DNA of 64,000 bases from Ahaetulla prasina (taxonomy: Eukaryota > Chordata > Lepidosauria > Squamata > Colubridae): the NCBI RefSeq assembly GCF_028640845.1, contig NC_080548.1:15594814-15658813 (forward strand), given 5' to 3'. The translations under genes were made by a program, and so were the position numbers. The notes under the pieces were generated by a model that was given only the letters and a program-made list of their open reading frames with translations, was not told the DNA's origin and did not search any database. Of the stretch, positions 1 to 11,235 are shown piece by piece; the first letter of the stretch is position 1; each line of letters begins with the position of its first letter.

Positions 1-558
1 GATTTTACAAAATGTTTTGAAAAAGAAGATAAAGTTCCTGCCGCAATTTTTCTTGTTGGGAATTATTACGGATTGTACAGTAATTGAGACTAAATTGATT
101 TTAAATCTAATAACTGCAGCAAGATTACTAATAGGACAATATTGGAAGAAAAAAGAAGTACCAACAATACAAGAATGGATATTGAAAGTTGCCAATTTGG
201 CTGAGATGGCGAAGATATCAGCCTTTTTGAAAGACAATACGCAAGAAAGATACTTAAAGGAATGGAAAAAATGGATTGACTATATTCAACGTAGATATCA
301 GACTAAGAGTTATCAGACTGTTTTTGAATGATTATGATGCATTATTCTTGATTGTTTTTGGGGGAAGTTAGGAATTGATGATTGTAGGGGTATAATTAAG
401 TTGGGACGAAAACTTTTTAGCATATGTTTGTTTTACTTTTAACTATACCTTGTGCTCGTTCCGGGAAGTCGGTGGGGGAGGGGTTGTGAAGGGAGGGGAG
501 AGGAGGAGGGGAAAGGGGGAAAAATTTTGTAAAACTTTTTGAATAAAAAAAAAAATAA
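1..558 (+). mobile_element. L1-clade LINE, 3' end (ORF2 C-terminus plus 3' UTR)
   Basis: The frame is open from base 2 to the stop at 331 and reads like the end of an L1 ORF2 protein: a PQFFLLGIITD block, then LITAARLLIGQYWKK, then a Trp/Lys-rich tail. A 3' UTR follows, with a G/A-rich tract at about 455-525 and a terminal ACTTTTTGAATAAAA run near 535-557. The same terminal motif ends the ORF1-only element at 9771. The 5' part of the element is outside the window. It lies antisense to SLC9A1 inside its intron 1. The family call comes from recalled ORF2 motifs, not from a search. Confidence 0.75.
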
Positions 559-2143
559 GTTTTTTAAAGAGGAAAATCTTGTATTTATCAACTTGTCTCT
601 TATCTCCAACCCCAACCCTAACCAAGAACCTGCTGCAAGAGATAGTGAAATCTAATTAAATAAATAAATAAATAAATAAACGTAAGGATACAAGCCTGGG
701 TTACATCTTGGAACATCATAAGGTGGAGATCGGGTGGCAGAGATGCCTGTTCTTCAAACGATGAGAAGGTCCATGGAAATTAAATGCAAAATAGTTTGAC
801 AGTTACTGAATTTTAGCAGAAGACTGATGGCGTTCAAAAAACTGTTTTTAATCAATGAAAGTTGTTCTAATGAGAGCTCTAACCTTGTGATCCATCCTCG
901 GAGTTAACGGTGGTGTGGAGTGAGGGTCTGTAAATCACAGCCCTCTTGTCACTCTTGGGGAAAAGAGGTCCTCAGTGGAAGGAAGGTGGTGGCAAATGGA
1001 AGGGAAGCCCATGTTTTCTATTCTAATTATCAGAACTTCAAGGATCTGTCTTGTTGGGTTAAACTTTTTATATTGCTAATTTACCAAAAGGGACATCCTC
1101 AAATTAAGGAAGAATATTTCAGAATTTTGGAATTTTAAGATCATTTCATATTAGTTGTTCAGTGAATTTTTAAACCAAATAATGTGGTTATGAGTCCAAA
1201 TCCAGATTATCCAAAGATCAGTTTTGTAATCTCTTTTTAAAAGGAACAAGAACTTTGCAAACGATCCCATAAAATATTTGATCGCTAACTTTTTCCTACA
1301 TTTCCTTTTGGGGTCTTCCCTCCATCATTGCATGGAGCTCAAAGTCTTCCATAGGAGCCTCAATCTAGATATTGATATCAAGAAAGGGATGAAAGGGACA
1401 GAGGAGATAAAAGAACTCATTTTTCAGTTGAAGAACTACAGTGACATCTGAAAAATGCCACTCAGTTGATGTTCTTCATCACACCCCTCATCCTGCAGTT
1501 GGGCAGTGTTCCCACCACCACCCCCATCTTAAAAAAGGCATAAGCGGGGAAGAGGAAGTCAAGGTATTTCTAGTGGTAAAACAGTACAGATATCCCCCTT
1601 GACCGTTTCTTCAGTAGTGTTGTTGGCAAAGCAGCCACTTGACCATTTTCGAAAAGACTCATGACCATTGCATCTTTCCCAATGGTCACGTGAATTTAGA
1701 CTAATCTGGCACAGTTGGTTGAAATCGAATCTGATGGGTTCCTCCTCAGCATCCTAGGGTCACCATGTGACTCACTTAGAGCCATTGTTTTCCAGAGTTC
1801 TTTACAATGAGGAAGACCGGGTCATGTGAAGTTGAAAGCTCACTGAACAGCTGCCTTGCTTTGCAACTGAGATTTTACAAATCCAGATTCACTTAGCGAC
1901 TGTGTGACTCACTTGGTCCCAAGTACTCCTTAGCAACGGTGGCTGAATATCCTGCTGGGAGAAAATACCTCCCTGCAGATGTGTTACCATCCATTTGAGC
2001 GGATGATTAGAGGTGTTACTATACTTTAAAAGCTTTTTTCAGAAGGAAAATGCTTTTAGCGTTAACCCTAAAGTCTGATGGTGCAGGCCTAGCTGGAGTT
2101 CAGGATTTTGCTACCGTTCTCCAATCATCCACCCTCATCGCTC
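559..2143. other. Intronic stretch with no gene recognised
   Basis: There is a short (TAAA)n run at about 656-681. The stretch 1630-1945 repeats phrases of the Family T element (CACTTAGCGACTG, CATGACCATTG) in a decayed form. A phrase near 1707 (GGCACAGTTGGTTGAAATC) recurs near 20714 and may be LTR-derived. The rest looks like ordinary unique intron. Confidence 0.4.
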
Positions 2144-3282
2144 TAGCAAACTGGAGGTCAGCAGGAGCACTTTTCCTTATTATTTTTCATATTTAATCTG
2201 GAAAGAAAATGTCCCTGAAAATAAAGCTAAATGTACAAAGTATATGCTAGTAAAAGAGCTAGAAAAAAGGCATGTGTAGCCTGTTGTAGCTTGCAACCTG
2301 ATTAATATCTAATTAACATGGACCACATATATAGTAATTACCAGGGGTGGGCTTCAAAAATTTTAGCAAGGGGTTCTCTGCCTGCTGGGTGGGTGGGGCC
2401 ATGGTGGGCGGGGCCTAGTCGGCCTCCTGCATCACAGGGGGGGGGTGTTTTTGCCCTCCTGGGCTCCGGACGGCTTTCCTCAAGCTGCGGGAGGGTGAAA
2501 ACAGCCTCCCCAGGCTCTGGAGGCCCTCTGGAGGCCAGAATCATTCCCAAACTTCCAGTAGGCCCGGTTTTCCCCACCCTGAGCCTCCGCACGTGCCTGT
2601 GCTTACCTGCATCCAAACGGGCTGTGTGGGGACTCCTGGGAGGGAAGGGAGGGTGAGCAGGGCCAGGCAGGAGTAGGATTTTCTCCAAACAGAATCTTAG
2701 CTAGAGGTTCTCTCGAGCCCCAGCCCCAACAGAATGAAGATAACATTTAAAAATAATCATGTGGCAAATAAATGAAAAAGGAGGCTATAGAGACCTAGGA
2801 ATAAGGACATAACTTTCTTTTTTCCCTAAATTAACCATGGAAACTTTTATGCTTCTTTAGCAGTACAATTTTTTATCTGAGGTCAAAAGTAATATTAACA
2901 AAAAAGAAAAATTTTAAATCAAAACAGGAACCAGATATATACAAGCCTACAGAACAGGAGACAGGACTTATCACTTCTTAACTGCTTTTGGCACCTTACC
3001 CCAAAGGTGTCAGCTTAGAAAACCAATTAGTCCAATGAAGACGTTTTAGAAAAGAATAGCTTTTTAATTAGATTAATTGAACGTTTCCCGTAATTTCTGA
3101 AACAGCTGCCTTCAGTCTGCTGTTCCATAAATATTTTGAACTACAGCTGTCATCATTACCACAAAAATACTGGCTAGGGATAATTTCAATGCTAGTTTTA
3201 AGGATGCTCTAAACATAATCTTATACCATCAATACACACACACACACACACACACAAAAAAAACCAAATGTGTGTTTTGCTG

Positions 3283-3433
3283 ACAAAGAAATAAAGGGAG
3301 ACTAGTATAGATCTATTTCAAGCTATTTAGCTCTCATCAGCTAGCCATACCCTTACTCACATTCGAACTTGGGCTGATGAGAATAAATAGCTTGAAATAG
3401 ATCTATACTAGTCTCCCTTTCTTTGTCAGTAAA
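3283..3433. repeat. Inverted SINE-tail pair (hairpin) in duplication copy 1
   Basis: A block of about 60 bp around ATAGATCTATTTCAAGC is followed, after a loop of about 30 bp, by its reverse complement (GCTTGAAATAGATCTATACT). A third copy, in direct orientation, forms the tail of the tRNA-derived SINE at 3610-3760. This looks like one SINE tail inserted in opposite orientation next to another. The homologous hairpin in copy 2 is at about 10735-10886. Confidence 0.7.
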
Positions 3434-3604
3434 TATAAATTTAACACAAAATAGTTTGTCGTGTAAGCAACTGCTTGTGAGGGCTCCTGGATTGGGGCTG
3501 AAAGGCGAAAGGGAAGCAGTATGCTGCTTCTCCTATTTGGGGAGACCAGGTTGCTTCAATAGGGAAAAAAAAACCCACTTAATCTTTCCCCTGGTATGGC
3601 TGAC

Positions 3605-3765
3605 AAAGCGAGGAGAACCTGTGGCTTAGAGGTTAATACATCTGCCCAATATGCAAGCAAGCTCAGGTTCGAATCCCAGAAGGGTATGATGAGAACTAAA
3701 TAGCTTGAAATAGATCTATACTAGTCTTCCTTTATTTCTTTGTCAGTAAATATAAATTTAACACA
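3605..3765 (+). mobile_element. tRNA-derived SINE
   Basis: It carries a pol III A-box-like TGGCTTAGAGGTTAA and a B-box GGTTCGAATCC about 40 bp apart, as in a tRNA head. A non-tRNA tail follows, ending in CTTTGTCAGTAAATATAAA. The tRNA cloverleaf is not intact, so this is a SINE and not a tRNA gene. Confidence 0.65.
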
Positions 3766-4864
3766 GAATAGTCTGTCATGTAAGGTGAGGGCTCACATAT
3801 ATATAAAATTAAACATACCATCAGTTTGACTTAAACATTGTTCCTAACCACAAAGTGCAGTATCGGATGAACGGATGTTGTTGGTTTTTTTGAAAAAAAA
3901 CAAAACACTGATTCAAACACAAGTTCATTCAAATGATGATGCTTCATCCCTTCCTTCAAAAATTTGGTGGAAATAAGAAAATATAAGGTGTTTAGGAGAC
4001 ACACACAACAGTTCATTTGTGAATGAGGAGCAGGAGTCAGAAAAAAGATATATGCTGTAAGCAACTCAAGAGTGAAAGACTTACAAGGCATATGCATGGC
4101 CTGTTATTTTGAACTGGTCTGGAACTGCCCGTCAATTACTGTAGATTTTAGATACAATGATAGTTAAACAGTCAGACACAGAAGTGCAGGCGGTGAATTG
4201 GAAAATTGCACCTTCACTTTGAGCTTACCTCATGTTAGTAGGATGAAGCAGTACATCCATCCAATAATCAGTTTTAGCAACCCATATATTTATTCGAGAC
4301 AACTAGAATACGGAACTAAATTGTTAGTCTGCATGCTATTGAGATCTCTGAGCTAAGGCTGAAAGCCACTCCTAAATAATTATCCATTTTTGGTCTGACC
4401 GAAATTGAAACTGCCAGCTATAGGTGTCTGCTCACCCACCAATATTGTACAGAATAATATAGGGGCATTTCTAGCACCTGGAATTGCAGTTCGGTTCTCC
4501 ACCTTTATTATATAGTATCAAGGCTTTAGTCTACCAGCTGCTACAGATGTTTGAGACTTTCACCTTAGTTCTGCAATTTGGGAAGACAATTTAATCGCAC
4601 CGCTAAAGTCAATGGGTAGATTAGAACATGCAGCTCCAAACCTTGCAAGATAAACCATGACTTTAGAAACATAGACCAAGATGCACAGAAAAGGATGTTC
4701 TACAGTAAGTACTATATGGGCTAAATTTGTATGCTGAGAAAACCACATCAGACTAAAAAGTAAGTCGTGTACAGAGGTATCTTTCTTGAGAATTAAAATT
4801 TGTAGTTGAAGTAAACGGGCACAAAAGAAAAATAAATAAAAAATAATTTGATGTATTGCCGCAA

Positions 4865-5048
4865 GAGAGAGGAGGGGGGGGGAGGAGGAGAGGAGGGGAG
4901 GGGAAGGGAAAGGGAGGGGAGGGGAGGAGAGGGGAGAGGAGGAGAGGGCAGGGCAGGGCAGGGCAGGGCAGGGCAGGGCAGGGCAGGAAAGGAAAGGAAA
5001 GGAAAGGAAAGGAAAGGAAAGGAAAGGAAAAGAAAAGAAAAGAAAAGA
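4865..5048 (+). repeat. Polypurine tract with graded pentamer repeats
   Basis: About 180 bp are almost pure purine on the plus strand. It passes from GGGGA/GGAGG units to a (GGGCA)n block, which carries the only regular pyrimidines, then (GGAAA)n, then (AGAAA)n. Each block differs from the next by one base of the unit. Copy 2 has a shorter version at 12357-12525. Open frames over it are compositional artefacts. Confidence 0.85.
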
Positions 5049-5235
5049 ACTTCACATTATACTGGTAGCAGTTGAGAAGGAACCAGCTTTATTGTGGCAT
5101 AGGATTAAAAACAACAGCAACTTTATTCTATCCATTTAAAGTTTTCCTGGGAGGAGGAAAAGTCCTATCATCATATTAGCTTAGATAGCATGAAAAACGC
5201 CAGGACTTCTGCATGCAGATTTTATGAACGTTTTC

Positions 5236-5515
5236 ACACTATTCAGCATCTTTGTGGTCCTGTGATCAAAATTTGGACAGCAACTGGTCTTTATGATCTG
5301 AAGGTCATGTGATCCCCTTTTAAGACTTCCTGACCAGCAAAGTCAGTGGGGAAGCCGGATTCATTTAACAACCCTGTTACAAATTTAAAAATTGTCGTGA
5401 TTCACTTAACAACCGTGGCAAGAAAGGTCACACAATGAGGCAAAATTCACTTAATCGCCTCACTTAGCAACAGAAATTTAGAGCTCAGTTGTGGTTGTAA
5501 GTAGAGGGCTACCTG
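5236..5515. mobile_element. Family T element, partial
   Basis: It contains the family core phrases TGTGATCAAAATTTGG, CACTTAACAACC and CACTTAGCAACAG, and ends in GTAGAGGGCTACCTGC. The left end is missing. It starts directly after duplication copy 1. Confidence 0.6.
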
Positions 5516-5537
5516 CATTGTGCTCAAGACTGTATAC

Positions 5538-5998
5538 CAGGGGTGAAACCCAGCAGGTTCTGACAGCTTCTGGAGAACCGGTAGCAGAAATTTGGAGTAG
5601 TTCGGAGAACCAGTGGCAGAAATTTTGAGTAGTTTGGACAACCGGCAAATACCACCTCTGGCTAGCCCCAGAGTGGGATGGGAATGGAGATTTTGTAATA
5701 TCTTTCCCCTGGAGTGGGGAGGCAATGGGGATTTTGCAATATCCTTCCCCTGGAGTGGGGTGGGAATGGGGATTTTGCAATATCCTTCCCCAGGAGTGCG
5801 GAGGGAATGGGGATTTTGCAGTATCGTTCTCCCAGGAGTGTGGAGGGAATGGGGATTTTGCAGTATTCTTCCCGCAGGAGTGGGGAGGGAATGGGGATTT
5901 TGCAATATCCTTTCCCTGTCACGCCCACCAAGCCACACCACATCCACCAAGCCACGCTCTCAGAACCGGTAGCAAAAAAAAATTGGATTTCACCACGG
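5538..5998 (+). mobile_element. Family V hAT-like element with internal minisatellite
   Basis: It is flanked by perfect 8-bp target duplications CTGTATAC (5530-5537 and 5999-6006). It begins CAGGGGTGAAACC and ends GATTTCACCACGG. The middle (about 5660-5915) holds about six units of a 41-42 bp repeat centred on GGGGATTTTGCAATATCC. Because the unit is close to a multiple of three, overlapping long open frames appear on both strands. None is a gene. Confidence 0.85.
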
Positions 5999-6541
5999 CT
6001 GTATACCTTGAGAAAGAAAGTGGTGGAGGATTATTAGTACAAACAGGAAAATTGGAGCATCCCTCCGCCAAGAAAAATGAACACAATATTTTGACATACG
6101 AAAAAAAAAGGAGAATATTTAGGGGGGGGGAAAAACAAAGCATGAGGTTCTATCTTAATCCTCAGCATTCCTCATTGGAGATGCTCTGCGTCTCATGTCT
6201 GGCTCCTTGACAAATGTCAAAGAACAGATGGCTAATGCCTTATGACTGAGCAGTGGGTAATATTCAAAATCTTACCTCCAGAAGGCCCTTGGTTTAGCCA
6301 AAGAAAAATTAATGGCAATGTTAAGGAAAACTCAGAAGTAATCTCCGAAATATCCACCCATTGATTGGGTAGACTTTACGCACATATGCAGAGTCGGGTG
6401 GTATATAATTTCATAAATAAATAGGCGCTATCAGGATCCAGCGGGAGAGGATATAGAAAAAGTGAACACCGATAAAACAATGGGATAACTTTTTATGTTT
6501 CCTGCAAAAGGTCAATAACGGGTTTTCCATCATCACTATCT

Positions 6542-6946
6542 TTGCAGGATCCAATCTGGGCCACTCACTGGGACCAGAGGTTTAGTCTTCCAAGCTTTCG
6601 GACGCCTGCTGAAGCTCATCCTCAGGGAACTTTTCTCTACTGAGCTGTGGTGGCGCAGTGGTTGGAATGCAGCATTACAGGCTAATTCTGCTGACTGCCA
6701 GGGGTTCGATCCTCACCGCCTCAAAGCTGACTCAGCCTTCCAACCTTCCGAGGTTGGTAAAATGAGGAAGCCAGATTGTTGGGGGCAATAGGCTGACTCT
6801 GTAAACCACTTTGAGAGGGCTATAAAGCACTGTGAAGTGGTATGTAACTCTAAGTGCTATTACTACTGGAAGATGTCATATTCTAGTAGTGAATATGGAC
6901 CAACCTCCGGTCCTAGTGACCAATTCAGATTGGATCCTGCAACATT
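6542..6946. repeat. Inverted arms flanking a SINE
   Basis: TTTGCAGGATCCAATCTG at 6539-6556 is matched by its reverse complement, CAGATTGGATCCTGCAA, at 6927-6943. The similarity extends inward imperfectly (GGGACCAGAGG against CCTCCGGTCC). A Family S SINE lies between the arms. It may be a decayed foldback or Penelope-type terminal structure. Confidence 0.5.
6643..6870 (+). mobile_element. Family S (Sauria-type tRNA SINE)
   Basis: The tRNA head is GGTGGCGCAGTGGTTGG with B-box GGTTCGATCC. The conserved middle is CCAGATTGTTGGGGGCAATA and the tail is TATAAAGCACTGTGAAG, ending in TAAGTGCTATT. Sauria SINEs are established squamate elements believed to be mobilised by BovB LINEs. Confidence 0.8.
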
Positions 6947-6954
6947 ATCCTGGG

Positions 6955-7217
6955 CAGGGGTGAAATCCAGCGGGTTCTGACAAGTTCTGGAGAACCGGTA
7001 GCAGAAATTTTGAGTAATTCGAAGAACCAGCAAATGCCACCTTTGGCTGGCCCCAGAGTGGGGTGGAAATGGAGATTTTGCAATATCCTTCCCCAGGAGT
7101 GGGGTGGGAATGGAGATTTTGCAGTATCCTCCCCCTGCCATGCCCACCAAGCCGCACCACGCCCATCAAGCCATGCCCACAGAACCGGTAGTAAAAATAA
7201 TTTGGATTTCACCACTG
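6955..7217 (+). mobile_element. Family V hAT-like element, short form
   Basis: Perfect 8-bp target duplications ATCCTGGG lie at 6947-6954 and 7218-7225. The 263-bp element begins CAGGGGTGAAATCC and ends GGATTTCACCACTG. It holds two units of the sequence that is expanded in the copies at 5538 and 18309. Confidence 0.85.
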
Positions 7218-7304
7218 ATCCTGGGACATGTATATTTGTCTCCATTCATCACTAAATTTAGACAAACTCTAATTAAAGCAGTCAATTTGGCTATCATATA
7301 TACA

Positions 7305-7441
7305 TGCCTTTGCCAAACACCTGGATTTTGATCACATGACCATGGGGATGCTGCAATGATCATAACTCATTTTTTTAAAGTGCAGTTGTAACTTCTAATG
7401 GTGGCTAAACCATTGTTATAAGCTGAGCATCACCTGTATGT
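7305..7441. mobile_element. Family T fragment
   Basis: It has the family phrases TTTGATCACATGACCATGG and GTTGTAACTTCTAATGG and ends in a decayed CACCTGTATG terminus. The left half is absent. Confidence 0.5.
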
Positions 7442-7973
7442 AACTTGACAGGAACTGTTTTGGTAATACAACACCCAGGCCTGACTTTGCTATGGTCAAT
7501 CAAGATTGTGGTGTGGATTTCTTTTCAAAGCAGTTATTTCTGTTCAAATATTAAGCAACTTGCATAGGTCAAGTTTCTACTAAATCTATCCGTGTTTCAA
7601 GGAAGTGGCAATTTCCTCCATCTCTGCTTGGAAATAATTGTATTTTGCTTCCCATCCAAAGCAATATAATGCCCTTTCCTCTTTTTTTTACTTTATACTG
7701 AGTATTTTTGAGCTTTTACTCTGATTTCTAGATTATCTTGCTGTAGCAAACTGGAGGTCAGCAGGAGCACTTTTCCTTATTATTTTTCATATTTAATCTG
7801 GAAAGAAAATGTCCCTGAAAATAAAGCTAAATGTACAAAGTATATGCTAGTAGAAGAGCTAGAAAAAAGGCATGTGTAGCCTGTTGTAGCTTGCAACCTG
7901 ATTAATATCTAATTAACATGGACCACATATATAGTAATTACCAGGGGTGGGCTTCAAAAATTTTAGCAAGGGG

Positions 7974-9771
7974 GAGACGACTTCCGGTATCCAGCGGCAA
8001 CGGACGTCTGGAAGGCTTCTCCTGCCTCCAGCGCCCGAATCCGGCCGCCGCCGAGGCCCTCAGGGGCCAGGTGTTCCGAAAAGGACACCTGCCGCACGGA
8101 CGGCTCGCCAGGGGTCTCCCAGCCGACATACAGGACTGTGGGGACCGATGCTGGCGCGTCCTAGGCTTGGCGGGGTTTGGAGGCCACAGGCCGCGGCCAT
8201 TATTTTGGTCGTCGCCTGGGCCGCTGTGCCCAGTGACACCGGGGCATTGGATTTATAACTGCAGCAGCCTGGTGGTGAACAGGGCACGGAGAAGAATTGA
8301 GGAGGAGAAGGAAGGAATATCGGTAAATGTGGTGGAGTGCTCCGGAGTGCGGGGTTTTCTCCCCTGCGGTTGGAAGGAGCACGAGTTATTCTGGAGAGAG
8401 GAGAACTTAAAATAAGAAGATTACCGGTTTTGTGGAGCTCTGGAGAAGAGGTGATGGAGAAATTTAGGAGGGAAGGTTTGAGGCCCCTCCTTCTGGGGAA
8501 CAGTGGTGGCGTCCAGCTTCCGCCTTCACTATGAGAATTTTGATGACATCACTTCCCTTGACTTCCTGGTTGACTAACTGTACTCTGGACTCGTTGCTCC
8601 TGTGAGTGCCCCTGGTGGATCCGGAGGAAATTACAAGGATACTGTGCCTGCCTGAGGATTTTGTATTTTTTTTTCCTTAATGGCAAAGGTCAGAGACCAA
8701 CTGCTGGAGAGATGGAGAATTTTGGAAAAGTTATCTAATATGGACAAGAAATTGGATGAAATAAGAGCAGAAATTGTGACTATCCAAAAGGATTTAAAGG
8801 ATACTCAACAAGTTTCAGCAGAAAACAAGCAGAAAGTGGAAGGTTTGGAGGGTGAGATGCGGGCAGTGCAGAAAAGAGAGGAGGCGACAGGCAATGCTGT
8901 GCTTGGACTACAGATGGATAAAATGTCTTATTTCCTTAGGTTTCAAAAATTTGGAAGAAGTGGACCAAGAAGACTTGAGAGATGTTGTGACTAAATTGTT
9001 GGGAGAATTTCTTGGGAGAGGTGTTGATTTCATGAATTGGGATGTGGATCGAGTTTATAGAGTTAATTCAATATGCACGCACGCATGCAGTTCCTAGAGA
9101 GGTTCATGTCAAATTTGTGAGAAGAGGCGAGAGATGAAATTCTTAGAAAACATAGGAGTGGGGCACTGATTTACAGGGGCAGGAGATAGCCATTCTGAGG
9201 CAGATTCCCAGACAGGTACGTGAAAAAGAAAGAAAGAAATATTATTTTTGTCAAGCAAATTGTACCAGAAGGAGTGGGCTTCAGATGGCTGATGCCAGAG
9301 GATTGATGATTTTCCGGGAGGGCATTACGAAAAAAATCAGTACAATTGCGGAGGCTACGGCCTATGTGGAGGAACACAAAGCCCTCCTGGAATCAGATGA
9401 CCCAGGAATTGAAGAAGGGGAGGTTATAGATCATGGGGAGGAAGCGGCTGCCGCTGTTGCGGCCCTGGAGTTGGGTCAGGCTGAACCCAGAGTTCTGAGA
9501 TCCAAAACTAGGAAGTGATAAAGATATTTGGGATTGTGTTGGTTTTCCTTATTCTCTTTGTACGATATTCTGTTTATTCTTGACTCTTCTTTATTACGTA
9601 TTTAAAATTTGTAAACTTAGCTACTTCGTGTCACCTGCTTGCCATATGGCTGTTGTATGTGTTAAAAAATTTGAGTAAAATTCTTATTTTAGATAAGAAA
9701 AATGAAAATTTACCATACCTGAAATGTATTTGTATAAACCTTTTTTGACTAATAAAAACTTTTTGAATATA
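7974..9771 (+). mobile_element. ORF1-only L1 element with target-site duplications
   Basis: The 18-bp target duplication AAAAATTTTAGCAAGGGG lies at 7956-7973 and 9772-9789. The single-copy, uninterrupted target is present in duplication copy 1. The element starts GGAGACGACTTCCGG and has a GC-rich 5' UTR of about 700 bp, an ORF1-like reading frame (8680-9518) and a short 3' UTR ending in AATAAAAACTTTTTGAAT. No ORF2 (endonuclease/reverse transcriptase) is present between ORF1 and the 3' end. It was inserted as a complete unit in this form, in the manner of half-L1 elements, and is not 5'-truncated. Confidence 0.85.
8680..9518 (+). pseudogene. L1 ORF1-like protein, frameshifted
   Basis: The ATG is at 8680. 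The first frame gives a heptad-rich coiled coil (residues about 5-75: MDKKLDEIRAEIV and QKVEGLEGEMRAVQKRE) and then YFLRFQKF. The next block, NLEEVDQEDLRDVVTKLLG, is in the +1 frame (about 8948-9060), as in the ORF1p RNA-recognition region. It is followed by in-frame stops. A third frame (9285-9518) carries the C-terminal part, with MIFREG and an acidic tail. At least two frameshifts break the gene, so it cannot make full ORF1p. The family role is RNA-binding chaperone of the L1 particle. Confidence 0.75.
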
Positions 9772-10734
9772 AAAAATTTTAGCAAGGGGTTCTCTGCCTG
9801 CTGGGTGGGTGGGGCCATGGTGGGCGGGGCCTAGTCGGCCTCCTGCATCAGGAGGGGGGGGTGTTTTTGCCCTCCTGGGCTCCGGAGGCTTTCCTCAAGC
9901 TGCGGGAGGGTGAAAACAGCCTCCCCAGGCTCTGGAGGCCCTCTGGAGGCCAGAATCATCCCCAAACTTCCAGTAGGCCCGTTTTTCCCCCCACCCTGAG
10001 CCTCCGCACGTGCCCTGTGCTTACCTGCATCCAAAACGGGCTGTGTGGGGACTCCTGGGAGGGGAGGGGTGAGCAGGGCCAGGCAGGAGTAGGATTTGGG
10101 GGTTCTCCAAACGGCGCAGAATCTTAGCTAGAGGTTCTCTCGAGCCCCAGCGAACCCCCAACAGCCCACCCCTGGTAATTACCTACATTAATGAAGATAA
10201 CATTTAAAAATAATCATGTGGCAAATAAATGAAAAAGGAGGCTATAGAGACCTAGGAATAAGGACATAACTTTCTTTTTTCCCTAAATTAACCATGGAAA
10301 CTTTTATGCTTCTTTAGCAGTACAATTTTTTATCTGAGGTCAAAAGTAATATTAACAAAAAAGAAAAATTTTAAATCAAAACAGGAACCAGATATATACA
10401 AGCCTACAGAACAGGAGACAGGACTTATCACTTCTTAACTGCTTTTTGGCACCACCTTACCCCAAAAGGTGTCAGCTTAGAAAACCAATTAGTCCAATGA
10501 AGACGTTTTAGAAAAGAATAGCTTTTTAATTAGATTAATTGAACGTTTCCCGTAATTTCTGAAACAGCTGCCTTCAGTCTGCTGTTCCATAAATATTTTG
10601 AACTACAGCTGTCATCATTACCACAAAAATACTGGCTAGGGATAATTTCAATGCTAGTTTTAAGGATGCTCTAAACATAATCTTATACCATCAATACACA
10701 CACACACACACAAAAAAAAAACCAAATGTGTGTT

Positions 10735-10886
10735 TTGCTGACAAAGAAATAAAGGGAGACTAGTATAGATCTATTTCAAGCTATTTAGCTCTCATCAGCT
10801 AGCCATACCCTTACTCACATTCGAACTTGGGCTGATGAGAACTAAATAGCTTGAAATAGATCTATACTAGTCTCCCTTTCTTTGTC
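10735..10886. repeat. Inverted SINE-tail pair in duplication copy 2
   Basis: It is the homologue of 3283-3433. The arms are preserved, and the loop-proximal GAGAACTAAATAGC here is two bases longer than in copy 1. Confidence 0.7.
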
Positions 10887-11064
10887 AGTAAATATAAATT
10901 TAACACAAAATAGTTTGTCGTGTAAGCAACTGCTTGTGAGGGCTCCTGGATTGGGGCTGAAAGGCGAAAGGGAAGCAGTATGCTGCTTCTCCTATTTGGG
11001 GAGACCAGGTTGCTTCAATAGGGAAAAAAAACCCCACTTAATCTTTCCCCTGGTATGGCTGACA

Positions 11065-11235
11065 AAGTGAGGAGAACCTGTGGCTTAGAGGTTAATACAT
11101 CTGCCCAATATGCAAGCAAGCTCAGGTTCGAATCCCAGAAGGGTATGATGAGAACTAAATAGCTTGAAATAGATCTATACTAGTCTTCCTTTATTTCTTT
11201 GTCAGTAAATATAAATTTAACACAGAATAGTCTGT
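11065..11235 (+). mobile_element. tRNA-derived SINE (copy 2 homologue)
   Basis: Same element as 3605-3765, with A-box-like TGGCTTAGAGGTTAA and B-box GGTTCGAATCC. It retains GCGACTGCCTGTG after the tail, which is deleted in copy 1. Confidence 0.65.

Larger units (their letters stand above)
2144..5225 (+). repeat. Segmental duplication, copy 1
   Basis: The sequence from TAGCAAACTGGAGG at 2144 to GCAGATTTTAT ending at 5225 recurs in the same order and orientation at 7744-12720. Both ends are abrupt. Substitutions are rare. The differences are mostly small deletions in this copy, many of them in homopolymers or short tandem runs. Copy 1 lacks the 1.8-kb L1 insertion found in copy 2 and so keeps the intact pre-insertion site near 2356-2374. 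It could be a true duplication or a mis-assembled second haplotype. Confidence 0.9.

Noticed and set aside
3645..3690. Possible tRNA gene (GGTTCGAATCC B-box)
   Set aside because: A- and B-box motifs are present but there are no paired acceptor arms, and the SINE tail follows directly. It is duplicated with its surroundings.
4753..5075. Gly/Arg/Glu-rich frames and the opposite Leu/Pro/Ser frame
   Set aside because: Polypurine tract translated; no protein signal.
5660..5915. CRISPR-like regular spacing of repeats
   Set aside because: The units are contiguous tandem repeats without variable spacers, in a vertebrate transposon.
5447..6210. Long overlapping frames with Gln-Asn-Pro-His-Ser repeats
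   Set aside because: Same minisatellite effect within the Family V element at 5538-5998.
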